DNA from: Chryseobacterium bernardetii
Lineage (GTDB): Bacteria; Bacteroidota; Bacteroidia; Flavobacteriales; Weeksellaceae
DNA: 64,000 bases
Direction: 5' to 3'
Assembly (NCBI RefSeq): GCF_003815975.1
Contig: NZ_CP033932.1
Span: forward strand, 1,837,001 to 1,901,000
This document shows positions 43,402 through 52,912 of the stretch, in pieces. Position numbers and translations under genes: made by a program. The notes beneath the pieces were generated by a model. It searched no databases and was not told the origin of the DNA. It saw only the letters and a program-made list of their open reading frames with translations. Every line of letters begins with the position of its first letter. Positions within the stretch are counted from its first letter, which is position 1.

Positions 43402-44244
43402 ATGTTAATGAAGAGAAAATTTATTCCCGGAAGTGAGTGGTTGTATGTTAAAATTTATACAGGTGTAAAAACGGCAGATATTATTTTGGAAGAGGCATTA
43501 ATACCTTTATTACAACAACTTCATAAACAAAATTTAATAAAAAAATGGTTTTTTATCCGTTATAATGACCCAGGGATTCATCTTCGCCTTAGGTTTGAGC
43601 TTTCAGACCTTAAGTATTTTAATAAAGTTCTTTTATTAATAAATGATTATTTGGAGCAATATATAAACTCTGGGGAAATATCAGAGTTTATATTGGATAC
43701 CTACCAACGGGAAATTGAGCGGTATGGAGAAGAAACAATGGAAGAAGCTGAGTTTTTATTTTGGAAGAGCAGTGAGAGTATACTTTATGAATATATTCAC
43801 TTTGATGATGAAGAAAAAATTATAATCTCTCTCTATTATATTGATCAGATATTAGAATGCCTTGGATCAACCATTCAGGAAAGAGTAAACTGGATAAAAA
43901 GTAGTAATCATGCTTTCAAACAGGAATTCAACGCAGATAAGAACTTGAATAATCAGTTGGATAAAAAATATAGAACATTTATTGATAAATACCTGGAGTT
44001 TCTCGAATCAGATGATTATGCTCCTTTTAGAGACTTTATTCTGGATAATATTAATGACTCTAAAGAAATCCTGCAGCATATAAAACATCATTCGAATTCA
44101 CTTCAGAGTTTCTTTTCCAGTGTATCTCATATGCACATTAACAGAATGTTTATCTCAAACCAGCGACTGTTTGAAATGATTATCTACGATTATTTGTTCA
44201 GGTACTATAAAACCCTTGTTTTTAAAAGTAATAAAATGTTATAA
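43402..44244 (+). CDS. Thiopeptide-type biosynthesis protein (SpaB C-terminal / elimination domain)
   Basis: 280 residues. The signature GSEWLYVKIYTGVKTADIIL and WFFIRYNDPGIHLRLRF is that of the SpaB_C / Lant_dehydr_C family, whose arginines and histidine catalyse glutamate elimination to leave dehydroalanine or dehydrobutyrine. SVSHMHINRMFISNQRLFEM and YDYLFRYYKTL close the domain. The ATG follows the previous stop directly, so the two proteins are translationally coupled and probably act as a complex. No LanC cyclase follows. The next plus-strand signal is a possible small RNA at 44.65 kb. Confidence 0.88.
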   Translation: MLMKRKFIPGSEWLYVKIYTGVKTADIILEEALIPLLQQLHKQNLIKKWFFIRYNDPGIHLRLRFELSDLKYFNKVLLLINDYLEQYINSGEISEFILDTYQREIERYGEETMEEAEFLFWKSSESILYEYIHFDDEEKIIISLYYIDQILECLGSTIQERVNWIKSSNHAFKQEFNADKNLNNQLDKKYRTFIDKYLEFLESDDYAPFRDFILDNINDSKEILQHIKHHSNSLQSFFSSVSHMHINRMFISNQRLFEMIIYDYLFRYYKTLVFKSNKML

Positions 44245-44643
44245 CATTATAATATTTATTATATAGTATGAATGCTAATACCATTTTTAAATTATTGATT
44301 TAACTTAAATAAAGTTCAATCTTTATAAAAAAGTCATATTAAAAATTGAACAATATTAAGAAGTAGAATGTTGGAGTTTTTTTAGTTGTGAGAAGAATAA
44401 CTCTAATTTTTTCTTTCTTAAAATAGGAGGCAAATTAATTATTTTATATTTAAACAAATGTTTTATTTTTTTTGCGCTTTTCGTAGTTAAAATTAGATTT
44501 TGTTATTGTTTTAATGGTGTATATTAGGTGTGGCTATAATTCATGCTGGTGCCTGTCAAACTCAAAAAAACTTAAAAAATCATAAAGTTTTCATAAAGTT
44601 TTAAAAAAGGGGAAAAATGTTTTTGTATTTATAAAATATGTCG
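44245..44643. other. Gap after the dehydratase genes (about 400 bp)
   Basis: AT-rich DNA with no reading frame worth calling. TTTG at 44622-44625 is the -33 element of the candidate small RNA promoter. Confidence 0.4.
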
Positions 44644-44743
44644 TACTTTTACATCGCCTTGAATGAGGGAACAAGTCAAGGTAATAAATTTTTTTTCATC
44701 ATTTGTGTTTTTAGAATCGTATCGCCTGATACGATTCTTTTTT
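44644..44743 (+). ncRNA. Candidate small RNA (about 90 nt)
   Basis: TTTG (44622-44625), 18 bp, TACTTTTA (44644-44651) resembles a Bacteroidota promoter. The transcript would start near 44657 and contains CCTTGA / TCAAGG (44657-44662 and 44676-44681), a U-rich middle and a strong terminator, AGAATCGTATC / GATACGATTCT (44713-44723 and 44728-44738) followed by six T. No reading frame of useful size is present. The terminator is oriented for the plus strand, while the only nearby plus gene ends 470 bp upstream. Confidence 0.5.
44713..44743 (+). terminator. Strong plus-strand terminator
   Basis: A perfect 11-bp stem with loop GCCT and a T6 tail on the plus strand. The minus-strand side (TAAAAAC) has no U tract, so it is not the terminator of the DUF3810 gene. 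Confidence 0.85.
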
Positions 44744-44747
44744 ATGT

Positions 44748-45836
44748 CTATTTTTCATAGTTGAGAAGAAGATCAATAAAGTAGGAATAGGTAACTGAAC
44801 CTTCCTGTTGATTACTCTTTAGGAACAAATTGTTGGTATATCCAAAGAAGTCATCCAGCCAACCCTGATGTCTGGATATGAAGCTTTTTTCATAAGCGCG
44901 GTCTCTTCTCATTCCAGGAGAATAATTTCGGATAATAGATTTTACAAATTCAGGATCTTCTTCAACTATAAATCTCAAAAGGCTTTTTAGAGTGAAGTAT
45001 TCAGTGCTGTATTTTAAATCCGGATTACTGGAATGAATTCCCATCAGATACCCGATAAAATTAGCTTCCTGTTCTCTGGCAAATCCAAGCTGGTGAGAGC
45101 TTTCATGAGCTGTTGTAAAAGGGATGAAGGTATGTGGTAATTCAGAATTATACTGAGCTTCTGCGGTAAAAGGATTATAATATCCTAATATGCCGGTAAA
45201 GTTCATTACTTTTTTAAATAAGCTTGGTTTAATGGCAGAAATCTGAGTTGCTTTTTTATCCGATATATATTGCGGAAGCTGTGTTTGCTGGAGTAGGATT
45301 TCCTGTTGTACCGCTTGCAGATTGGTAACTATAAATATTCCATTGTGATCTTCGTGTACCAATGTACGGGTAAGTTTACATTTTTCCAGGTATTGTAAGG
45401 CCAGCTTCTTCGCTTTATTCATGTCAGGACTATCCTGGCTGGAAAGTTTTTTAATAACAGGAGTCTGGAAATACAGCATTCCCCAAAACACCTGATAAAT
45501 GAAATAAAAGGCATTGATGAAAATCAGTATCTTCATCATCGCATGATGTCTCTGCTGCTTTCTGAATAAAGCTGTTAAAAAATATAAAAGAAAAATGCTT
45601 ACCACAATATAAACTAAATCTCCAACAGAAAAGGGAATCCAGCTGAACAGCATCTGATGAGCTTTTTTCTGAAGTTCAAAAAAACTTTCAAAAAAAGAAA
45701 TCATCATTTTGGATTTTGAGAAGCTATAAAATAAAAGAAATTGGGCAAGTAATACACCTGCCCAAAATCTTTTCTTCTTATATATTGTCTTTGTTATATT
45801 AATGACCACTGCCTTTAGATATTTTATCAAGATCAA
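44748..45836 (-). CDS. DUF3810 zinc-metalloprotease-like membrane protein
   Basis: 362 residues. Three membrane spans in the first 125 residues (FWAGVLLAQFLLFYSF, VGDLVYIVVSIFLLYFLTAL, KILIFINAFYFIYQVFW) are followed by a domain with the metal-binding motif HESSH in PFTTAHESSHQLGFAREQEANFIG; the later Glu is a candidate third ligand. This is the DUF3810 family plan; the substrate is unknown. The start lies inside the transporter gene (38-bp overlap). A shorter start is possible but no better ATG precedes the first span. Confidence 0.8.
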   Translation of the reverse strand: MILIKYLKAVVINITKTIYKKKRFWAGVLLAQFLLFYSFSKSKMMISFFESFFELQKKAHQMLFSWIPFSVGDLVYIVVSIFLLYFLTALFRKQQRHHAMMKILIFINAFYFIYQVFWGMLYFQTPVIKKLSSQDSPDMNKAKKLALQYLEKCKLTRTLVHEDHNGIFIVTNLQAVQQEILLQQTQLPQYISDKKATQISAIKPSLFKKVMNFTGILGYYNPFTAEAQYNSELPHTFIPFTTAHESSHQLGFAREQEANFIGYLMGIHSSNPDLKYSTEYFTLKSLLRFIVEEDPEFVKSIIRNYSPGMRRDRAYEKSFISRHQGWLDDFFGYTNNLFLKSNQQEGSVTYSYFIDLLLNYEK

Positions 45837-47244
45837 TGCCTTGGGCTTTTAAGATTCCACTCACACGGATCGCATAGAATGCAAGATAAGCAAAACAAAT
45901 AACCCCTACGATATAACTGAAGTGAATATTTGTAATATCAGCAATATATCCTTGTATATAGCTTACGATACCCCCGCCCATAATCATCATAATCAGATAT
46001 CCGGATCCCTGGTTAGTATGCTTTCCAAGTCCGTTGATGGCCAGTGCAAAGATACATGGCCATAAAGTAGAACAGAAAAGGCCTACGCTGGTAAATGCAT
46101 ACACAGATACCATTCCGGTCGTAAACATACCGATAAGTAATGCAGCAATTCCTGCCACGGAAAAGATTAAAAGCATTCTTGCCGGGTTTCCTTTACTTAA
46201 AATATCACAGATGATCATAGCAACAATGATAAATCCATATACATAGAACGGAGAAAGATCATGGTTGGCAATAGCGTTTACCAATAAAAATACACCGAAC
46301 GCCAGATAAGGAGCAAGGAATCTCAAGATTTTTTTGAAGCCGGCATTCACGTCAAATGCTTCTACAGCACCTGTCCAACGGCCAATCATTAATGAAGCCC
46401 AGTATAATGAAATATACGGCGCTACTTCTTTCGTTTCAAACCCAAGGCTTTTTTCCATATAAGCGGGAAGGTTACTTGCTGTAGAAACTTCTACTCCTAC
46501 GTAGACGAAGATAGCAATCATTCCCATAACCAATTGAGGATACTGGAATGCAGAAGTTCTGTGTTCTCCCGGAATGATATCATCAGTATTTTCAGCGTTT
46601 GTTGGAGTGATTGCAGGAAGTGAAGAAAATTTAAGCATTAAAGCTACAAGAGCAAAAGCAGCTCCTAAAATAAGATAAGGAACTTTTACGCTTTCTATAC
46701 TTGCTTCTGTATTGGCTGCACTTGCAGATCCGAAAATGGCAAATGAAACAATAAGCGGTCCGATAGTAGTTCCCAGGTTATTGATTCCTCCAGCCATTGT
46801 TAGTCTCTGTGATCCCGTTTCAGTAGGACCTACCTCAATAGCGAGGGGATTGGCAACAATCTGCTGGAGAGAGAATCCTAAACCTACAATAAATAATCCG
46901 GAGATCATTAACGGGAAAGAATGCATATTGGCAGCAGGGTAGAACAGCAGGGTTCCCAATGCAGAAATCAAAAGTCCTACAATAAGACCGTTTTTGTACC
47001 CGATTTTGTTGATCAAATCCTGTTTAAGGCTCTTTGACACAAGCATATAAATTAAAGAACCTACAGTATACGCTACATAAAAGCATATCTGCACAAGCAT
47101 ACTCTCTTTTTGAGATAAATTAAAGGCTTTTTGAAAAACCGGGATCAGAATATCATTGCTGGCTGCTACAAATCCCCAAAAGAAGAATACAGTAACCAAC
47201 GGAATGAATTGGGCCCAATTGGTTTGTTTAGAATAATTTGACAT
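45799..47244 (-). CDS. Sugar MFS transporter (FucP/GluP family)
   Basis: 481 residues from ATG at 47244 (MSNYSKQTNWAQFIPLVTVF); an upstream ATG eight codons earlier is possible. About twelve membrane spans. Motifs of the glucose/galactose-fucose symporter group are FFFWGFVAASNDILIPVFQK, ANPLAIEVGPTETGSQRLT and IMGGGIVSYIQGYIADI. It should import a hexose with protons. It shares an operon with DUF3810, overlapping at the 3' end. Confidence 0.85.
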   Translation of the reverse strand: MSNYSKQTNWAQFIPLVTVFFFWGFVAASNDILIPVFQKAFNLSQKESMLVQICFYVAYTVGSLIYMLVSKSLKQDLINKIGYKNGLIVGLLISALGTLLFYPAANMHSFPLMISGLFIVGLGFSLQQIVANPLAIEVGPTETGSQRLTMAGGINNLGTTIGPLIVSFAIFGSASAANTEASIESVKVPYLILGAAFALVALMLKFSSLPAITPTNAENTDDIIPGEHRTSAFQYPQLVMGMIAIFVYVGVEVSTASNLPAYMEKSLGFETKEVAPYISLYWASLMIGRWTGAVEAFDVNAGFKKILRFLAPYLAFGVFLLVNAIANHDLSPFYVYGFIIVAMIICDILSKGNPARMLLIFSVAGIAALLIGMFTTGMVSVYAFTSVGLFCSTLWPCIFALAINGLGKHTNQGSGYLIMMIMGGGIVSYIQGYIADITNIHFSYIVGVICFAYLAFYAIRVSGILKAQGIDLDKISKGSGH

Positions 47245-47274
47245 ATTTATTATAGATTTCACAAACAAATATAA

Positions 47275-48012
47275 CTATTTACTTTCAACGGAATACCTGA
47301 TTAAGGTATTTTTTATTTCCTCATAAGCCTCTGCCTTTAGGTCTTTAGGCGAATCAGTAGGTTCAATAATTCCATTAAAATATACCTTTACTCTTCCCGG
47401 ATAGCCTTTTGAATTTTCAAAAGGGAACATTTCCTTGAGGCCAATAAAGGTATAAACAGCAATAGGAGATTGATGTTTTGAAGACAGCATAAAAGCTCCA
47501 TCCTTAAAATCATCCAGAATAATGGAAGTGTCATCCGGCACACCTCCTTCAGGAAAAATGGCAATGCTGTTGCCCTCCTCCATCTTTTCAGCACATCTGC
47601 GGTACACATCAGCACGGCTTCTTGCGCTTGCCCTGTCTACCATCACACATACCCTTTTGTAAATCGTCCCGAAAATAGGGATCTTAACAAGCTCCTTTTT
47701 TCCAACAAAACAGATTGGATGGTGCGGAAAAAGAATACAGGTCAGCATGATGTCCATAATTGAAGTATGATTTGAGATGAAAACATACTCTTTGGTTTTG
47801 TCTTTTTCTTGTTCAGAAAGTTTAATAAGGTCATATCGGAAGCCCATTCCGTAAAACATGCCAAAGCACCATAGCCGGATAAATTTATACGCATGCCGAT
47901 AATGCTTTTTATTAAAGGATAAAATATAAACGGGAATCCCAAGAGTGATTGTTAGAACAAATGCTAATAACAACAACCAAAACCTCCAGAGATAATTTAA
48001 AATTTTTGCCAC
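47275..48012 (-). CDS. 1-acyl-sn-glycerol-3-phosphate acyltransferase (PlsC family)
   Basis: 245 residues with one N-terminal span (LWRFWLLLLAFVLTITLGIP). The acyltransferase motifs are NHTSIMDIML (the HX4D type catalytic box) and the phosphate-binding FPEGGVPDD. Known role: acylation of lysophosphatidate to phosphatidate at the inner membrane. It lies just 3 bp after the GtrA-like gene, and about 30 bp before the MFS gene, on the same strand. Confidence 0.88.
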   Translation of the reverse strand: MAKILNYLWRFWLLLLAFVLTITLGIPVYILSFNKKHYRHAYKFIRLWCFGMFYGMGFRYDLIKLSEQEKDKTKEYVFISNHTSIMDIMLTCILFPHHPICFVGKKELVKIPIFGTIYKRVCVMVDRASARSRADVYRRCAEKMEEGNSIAIFPEGGVPDDTSIILDDFKDGAFMLSSKHQSPIAVYTFIGLKEMFPFENSKGYPGRVKVYFNGIIEPTDSPKDLKAEAYEEIKNTLIRYSVESK

Positions 48013-48015
48013 AGT

Positions 48016-48474
48016 TTAACCGTTAAAAATTACTTTCTTTTTTACCGAATAATTAAGAATGGAAACCAACAGGATTGCAGCAATCTTGCTTATCATTTCC
48101 GGGCTCAAGGTATAAAAAATTAAATTGATATTATCTTTAAATATAAAACTGTAAAATACCTGAAAAAAGCCAAGACTCAGTAAAGTAGAAATAAATGATA
48201 CCGCCATGAAATAAGCAAACTCTCTCTTTTTAGAATGTTTCCCTCTTTCAAAAACAAACCAGATGCTCAGAAAGTAATTGCTGATGATTCCGCAGCTGGT
48301 AGAAAAAATATTACTTAAAGGATAGTGTACACCATAAAAGTTAGTTTCTCTTGCAAAGAAGTGAGGCAGGTAAGTGCTGAATATTTTGAAACTGCCAATC
48401 TCAACAATGGCACTTAATCCTCCTGCAATAATGAAGAACAAAACCTGTTTCTGGCGTATAAGTATTTCTTTCAT
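48016..48474 (-). CDS. GtrA-like membrane protein
   Basis: 152 residues with four membrane spans, the usual GtrA plan. Landmarks are FFIIAGGLSAIVEIGSFKIF at the start, the asparagine span GIISNYFLSIWFVFE and the C-terminal LNYSVKKKVIFNG. GtrA-family proteins are thought to move undecaprenyl-linked sugars or support surface-polysaccharide modification. It is the first gene of the minus-strand run that includes the PlsC-like protein. Confidence 0.85.
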   Translation of the reverse strand: MKEILIRQKQVLFFIIAGGLSAIVEIGSFKIFSTYLPHFFARETNFYGVHYPLSNIFSTSCGIISNYFLSIWFVFERGKHSKKREFAYFMAVSFISTLLSLGFFQVFYSFIFKDNINLIFYTLSPEMISKIAAILLVSILNYSVKKKVIFNG

Positions 48475-48838
48475 TTAATTAATATAAAAACTGAAAATAA
48501 ATCTTTTACTGTATTGGATATTAGAATGTTTTATAAGAAAAACAAACGGTTATCCCTGCTATCCTAAGTATTTGTAATGATTTTCAATTATTTTAAATCA
48601 GGATGCTTTACAATATGAATATGCAAATTTATAACTATATGTTAAACACTGAAAAAAGTTGTTAAAATATTTTTTTAAATAAAAATTATTTCTAATTTTA
48701 ATAAGCAGAATGATGTCACTATAACCTGATAATAAATTCATTTTCAAATCCTTGTGTTAATGGTTTTTTCTATCTTGTAATGCCCAGTTGAAAGCATACT
48801 ACTCTAATTTTTTATGACCAATTGATAATAATATTTGT
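48475..48838. other. Divergent intergenic region (about 360 bp)
   Basis: AT-rich DNA between the GtrA-like gene (minus) and the 87-aa gene (plus). Both promoters must be here; ATAATATTTGTATG just before 48839 is a partial -7 match. No hairpin or small gene is convincing. Confidence 0.35.
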
Positions 48839-49102
48839 ATGAAACGTCAAAACAAATACAGAAAATTCCAGCTTCAACAGAAAAATATTGAAGCTCTCGA
48901 GAAAGAAAACTCCCGCTTCAAACGAGTGTATTCTGAATATGAAAATATGTCCAATGAACTTTGGAATCTTGAAAACTCCAGTGGAGAACCTGTTCCGGAT
49001 GATTTTATCAATGCTATGGTGCTGCAGGCATCCTATCTGGAGGATGAAATTGAAGATTGGCTTCTGCAATTCAATGAAAAAAAAACTGAGATTAAACATT
49101 AA
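48839..49102 (+). CDS. Small coiled-coil protein (87 aa)
   Basis: MKRQNKYRKFQLQQKNIEAL starts a heptad-like helix (about residues 5-45), followed by ENSSGEPVPDDFINAMVLQA and a second helix ending NEKKTEIKH. Highly charged, no signal or cysteines. No family is recognised. The reading frame has good codon use and stands alone in an otherwise empty region, so it is likely real. Confidence 0.65.
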   Translation: MKRQNKYRKFQLQQKNIEALEKENSRFKRVYSEYENMSNELWNLENSSGEPVPDDFINAMVLQASYLEDEIEDWLLQFNEKKTEIKH

Positions 49103-49186
49103 TGATTTTAGACAGCTTCCAGATTGTTTTAAATGCTAATTGAAGATAAATTCATAATTTAGCACCCTTAAATTAAAATCTAAAAT

Positions 49187-50038
49187 ATGGTTGCTATTGT
49201 AGATAGTGGTTCTACTAAATCAGATTGGGTAATTCTTGATGATTTCAAAAAGGTTTTTCTGAAAACCGAAACCATTGGATTCAATCCAAATTTTATCAAC
49301 AGAGAACTTATCACTCCCGAAATACAGAAGAACAGCAACCTGATGTTGGTAAAGAATTCGATCACCAAAGTATTTTTTTATGGCTCCGGATGTGGGGTAG
49401 AAAAAAACCGCGAAACCATCGAGACCGAACTTAAGAAAGTATTTGATAAATCTGAAATCATAGTTAAGGAAGATCTGATGGCCGCTGCTTATGCTGCCTA
49501 TAAAGGGAACCCTGCAATTGTGTGTATTTTAGGCACAGGGTCAAACTCATGTTATTTTGATGGTAAAGATGTGAAGATTGAATTGCCATCCCTTGGGTTC
49601 CTGATGGGAGACGAGGGAAGTGGAAGTGCCATAGGAAAACAGCTTGTACGCAGATATTTCATGAAAAAACTCCCTGCAGATCTTCATCATGAATTTGAAG
49701 CAGTTTATAAACTTACCATAGAAGATGCATTGAAACACATGTATCATGCTCCAAGACCAAATGCTTATTTGGCTGATTTCAATAAATTTGTTGTGGAAAG
49801 GAAGGATCATCCTTACTTTGTGAACATGGTTTCCGAAGAAATGAAAAGTTTCTTCGAATACCAGGTTATGCCTTATCGGGAAGCCCATGATGCTGAGATC
49901 AACTTTATTGGCTCCATTGCTTATTATTATGAAAATATTGTACGCTCTGTAGCAGAAGAACTTAATTTAAATGTGGGACATGTAGTTCAGAAACCAATTG
50001 AAAGCTTAGTAGATTACCACATTAAATATATACTCTAA
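49187..50038 (+). CDS. BadF/BadG/BcrA/BcrD-type kinase (N-acetylglucosamine kinase-like)
   Basis: 283 residues with the ASKHA fold. The first phosphate loop is IVDSGSTKSDWVILDD and the second is AIVCILGTGSNSCYFDG. The conserved segment LGFLMGDEGSGSAIGKQLVR belongs to the BadF/BadG family, which includes N-acetylglucosamine kinases. Its likely job is ATP-dependent phosphorylation of an amino sugar in the cytosol. An older reading, activation of 2-hydroxyacyl-CoA dehydratase, is unlikely without partner genes and without iron-sulfur cysteines. The next gene, malic enzyme, starts 15 bp downstream. Confidence 0.85.
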   Translation: MVAIVDSGSTKSDWVILDDFKKVFLKTETIGFNPNFINRELITPEIQKNSNLMLVKNSITKVFFYGSGCGVEKNRETIETELKKVFDKSEIIVKEDLMAAAYAAYKGNPAIVCILGTGSNSCYFDGKDVKIELPSLGFLMGDEGSGSAIGKQLVRRYFMKKLPADLHHEFEAVYKLTIEDALKHMYHAPRPNAYLADFNKFVVERKDHPYFVNMVSEEMKSFFEYQVMPYREAHDAEINFIGSIAYYYENIVRSVAEELNLNVGHVVQKPIESLVDYHIKYIL

Positions 50039-50053
50039 CAAAAAATAAAACGT

Positions 50054-52339
50054 ATGTCAAGTAACAACAATCGCGATGAAAAGAACTTTAGTCAGGCCGC
50101 GTTAGATTATCATAAAACAGAACCCAAAGGGAAAATTGAAGTTATACCATCCAAGCCGCATTCATCTCAAAGAGATTTATCATTGGCTTATTCTCCCGGA
50201 GTAGCTGTTCCTTGTATGGAAATCCACAACAAGCCGGAAACTGTATACGATTACACCGGAAAAGGTAACCTAGTAGCTGTAATTTCTAACGGTACTGCAG
50301 TACTTGGATTGGGAGATATTGGTGCAGAAGCATCAAAACCTGTAATGGAGGGGAAAGGGCTTTTGTTCAAGATTTTCGCTGATATTAACGTTTTCGATAT
50401 TGAGATTGATGAAAAAGATCCGGATAAATTCATTGAAATTGTAAAAGGAATTGCTCCTACATTTGGAGGAATCAACCTTGAAGACATCAAAGCTCCTGAA
50501 GCTTTCTATATAGAGCAAAGACTGAAAGAAGAATTGAATATTCCTTTAATGCATGATGATCAGCACGGAACAGCAATTATTTCTGCAGCAGCATTAATCA
50601 ATTCATTACAGATTGCTAATAAGAATATTGAAGATGTAAAAATGGTGGTGAATGGAGCCGGAGCAGCTGCAATTGCCTGTACCAAACTTTATATTTCATT
50701 AGGATTGAGAAAAGAAAATGTCCTGATGTGCGACAGTAAAGGAGTAATTAATCATAAGAGACAAAACCTTACTCCTGAAAAATTAGACTTCATTGCTCAG
50801 ACAGATATTGAAACATTAGAAGATGCTGTAAAAGGATCTGATGTTTTCGTAGGGTTATCTAAAGGAAATGTGATGACTCCTGAAATGTTGTTAAGCATGA
50901 ACGAAAATCCTATCGTATTTGCCCTGGCTAATCCAGATCCTGAAATTGCTTATGACCTTGCTCTTGCAACCCGCAAAGATGTTATCATGGCAACAGGTAG
51001 AAGTGATTTTCCTAACCAGGTAAACAATGTATTAGGATTCCCTTATATCTTCCGTGGTGCACTGGATGTTCAGGCAACAGGAATTAATGAAGAAATGAAG
51101 CTTGCCGCAGTGCATGCTATTGCGGACCTCGCAAAAGAACCGGTACCTGAAGCGGTAATTCTTGCTTATAACGTTCAGAACCTGCAGTTTGGAAGAGAAT
51201 ATTTCATCCCAAAACCTTTTGACAACAGATTGATTACAAAAGTATCAAGTGCTGTTGCAAAAGCAGCTATGGAAAGTGGTATAGCAAGAAAAACAATTAC
51301 TGATTTTGAAGAATATGAAAATCAGCTGCTAGACAGAATGGGCAGAGATGAGAGGCTGGTAAGAATGATGCAAAGCCGTGCAAAATCTAATCCGAAGAGA
51401 ATTACCCTTGGAAATGCTGAAGAATATAATGTATTAAAAGCTGCACAGATTCTTTATGAAGAAGGAATTGCATACCCAAGCCTTTTAGGGGATAAAAAGT
51501 ACATCAAGGAACAGATGGAGCGTTATGGGATTAACCTGGATATTCCAATCATTGATCCAAGTGACGATGACCAGAAAGAAAACAGAAAGAAATACAGAGA
51601 AACACTCTGGAAGCTTCGTCAGAGAAAAGGGATGAATGAATATAAGGCTAAGAGATATGTTCGCCAAAGAGACTATTTCGGACCTTTAATGCTGAAACAT
51701 GGGGATACTGACGGGCTTATCGTAGGATTCTCTAAAAATTATACTTCCGTATTACGTCCTGTTTTAGAAGTAATAGAAAAAGATAAGGGCGTAGATAAAG
51801 TAGCTGCAATGATGATGATCCTTTCTGAAAAGAAACCTATTTTCTTCGCAGATACATCCATTAACCAAAACCCTACAGCGGAAGACCTTGTAAATATTGC
51901 TAAAATGGCAGAATTTACAGTGAAATCTTTTGCTATTGAACCTAGAATTGCGATGCTAGGATTCGAAAACTTTGCTGCAATTTCAGAAACTTCTAAAAAA
52001 GTAGCTAAAGCAGTAAATATCCTTCATGAGAAATATCCTAAAATGATTGTTGACGGTGAAATACAGCCGGATTTTGCAATGAATGCAGATCACCTGAGCG
52101 ATTATCCTTTCTCAAAACTAGGAACAACTCCGGCAAACACATTCATATTCCCGAATCTTGAAAGTGCCAATCTTTCTTATAAAATTCTGAGAGGAATGAA
52201 AGTAGCACAGGTAATCGGGCCAATCCTGATGGGGTTAAAGCAGCCGGTACACGTTCTTCAGATGCGTTCAAGCGTAGATGAGATCGTTAACCTTGCAACT
52301 ATTGCCGTTCTTGACGCGCAAAGAAGAGAGAAAAAGTAA
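50054..52339 (+). CDS. maeB: NADP-dependent malic enzyme with phosphotransacetylase-like domain
   Basis: 761 residues, the standard long MaeB form. The N-terminal malic-enzyme part (1 to about 420) includes [32 protein letters not shown], the nucleotide loop [16 protein letters not shown] and the tail [11 protein letters not shown]. The C-terminal part (about 430-761) resembles phosphate acetyltransferase and is regulatory in known enzymes. It converts malate to pyruvate with CO2 and NADPH. The gene ends at a strong bidirectional terminator. Confidence 0.95.
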   Translation: MSSNNNRDEKNFSQAALDYHKTEPKGKIEVIPSKPHSSQRDLSLAYSPGVAVPCMEIHNKPETVYDYTGKGNLVAVISNGTAVLGLGDIGAEASKPVMEGKGLLFKIFADINVFDIEIDEKDPDKFIEIVKGIAPTFGGINLEDIKAPEAFYIEQRLKEELNIPLMHDDQHGTAIISAAALINSLQIANKNIEDVKMVVNGAGAAAIACTKLYISLGLRKENVLMCDSKGVINHKRQNLTPEKLDFIAQTDIETLEDAVKGSDVFVGLSKGNVMTPEMLLSMNENPIVFALANPDPEIAYDLALATRKDVIMATGRSDFPNQVNNVLGFPYIFRGALDVQATGINEEMKLAAVHAIADLAKEPVPEAVILAYNVQNLQFGREYFIPKPFDNRLITKVSSAVAKAAMESGIARKTITDFEEYENQLLDRMGRDERLVRMMQSRAKSNPKRITLGNAEEYNVLKAAQILYEEGIAYPSLLGDKKYIKEQMERYGINLDIPIIDPSDDDQKENRKKYRETLWKLRQRKGMNEYKAKRYVRQRDYFGPLMLKHGDTDGLIVGFSKNYTSVLRPVLEVIEKDKGVDKVAAMMMILSEKKPIFFADTSINQNPTAEDLVNIAKMAEFTVKSFAIEPRIAMLGFENFAAISETSKKVAKAVNILHEKYPKMIVDGEIQPDFAMNADHLSDYPFSKLGTTPANTFIFPNLESANLSYKILRGMKVAQVIGPILMGLKQPVHVLQMRSSVDEIVNLATIAVLDAQRREKK

Positions 52340-52361
52340 TTTACTTACTATAAAAATCATA

Positions 52362-52395
52362 AAAAAAGCATCTTACTATAAGATGCTTTTTTATT
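52362..52395. terminator. Bidirectional terminator between maeB and the XRE gene
   Basis: The arms AAAAAAGCATCTTA and AAGATGCTTTTTT (one-base offset, loop CTAT) are A-rich on the left and T-rich on the right, so it can end both the maeB transcript and the opposing XRE transcript. Confidence 0.85.
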
Positions 52396-52399
52396 CAGT

Positions 52400-52762
52400 T
52401 TACTTTTTGCTCTTTTTTAACTTATTATTTTCTTCTAAAAGTTTTTCGTTTTCCTTCTCTAATCTTTCAATATATTTTTTCTGGGTTTCTAAAATGAAAT
52501 CCGGAATTTGAGAGTAGGTAATACTAGATGTTGGTAAGCTGTTTTCAGATGAAAGAGGATGTTTTATACCATTACTTTTAATACTTTCCAGAGATACTTC
52601 CAGTGCTTTCGCAAGCTTTTTCCATTCATCGTCATAAATTTTAACCTCGCCCCGTTCTTTTCGTGAATAATTAGAGGCGTCTGTTCCTATGATTTTCCCC
52701 ATTTGTACCTGAGATAATCCCTTTTGCCTTCTCAGGTTTTTTAATTTTTCATGCGTCTCCAT
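52400..52762 (-). CDS. XRE-type helix-turn-helix regulator with C-terminal coiled coil
   Basis: The start is ATG at 52762 (METHEKLKNLRRQKGLSQVQ); the longer frame only adds promoter-like sequence. The HTH is residues 7-60 (KGLSQVQMGKIIGTDASNYS, then RKERGEVKIYDDEW). The C-terminal part is a helical tail of lysine/glutamate heptads (TQKKYIERLEKENEKLLEEN). It is divergent from the second grasp-with-spasm precursor, with 150 bp between the starts, so control of that locus is plausible. Confidence 0.8.
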   Translation of the reverse strand: METHEKLKNLRRQKGLSQVQMGKIIGTDASNYSRKERGEVKIYDDEWKKLAKALEVSLESIKSNGIKHPLSSENSLPTSSITYSQIPDFILETQKKYIERLEKENEKLLEENNKLKKSKK

Positions 52763-52912
52763 TGTCTTTATGTTTTTTACAAATGTGCATAATTTGTAAA
52801 TTATTTGCAAGGAAATTACAGAAAAAATGCATATTATTTCTTTATTTGGTGATTTTGTTATTTGTATCTTCACCAATGTCAATAGTGACAAAAACAAACT
52901 AAAATTTAACCT
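52763..52912. promoter_or_regulatory. Divergent promoter region of the second RiPP locus
   Basis: 150 bp between the XRE gene (minus) and precursor 2 (plus). It contains TTATTTGGTGATTTTGTTAT and the two related words TGTGCATAATTTG and AATGCATATTATT, which could be operator halves. The exact promoters cannot be fixed. Confidence 0.45.

Noticed and set aside
44713..44743. Terminator of the DUF3810 gene
   Set aside because: The T tract lies on the plus strand only.
49187..50038. Activator of 2-hydroxyacyl-CoA dehydratase
   Set aside because: No iron-sulfur cysteine motif and no dehydratase genes are present; a sugar kinase is the better reading.
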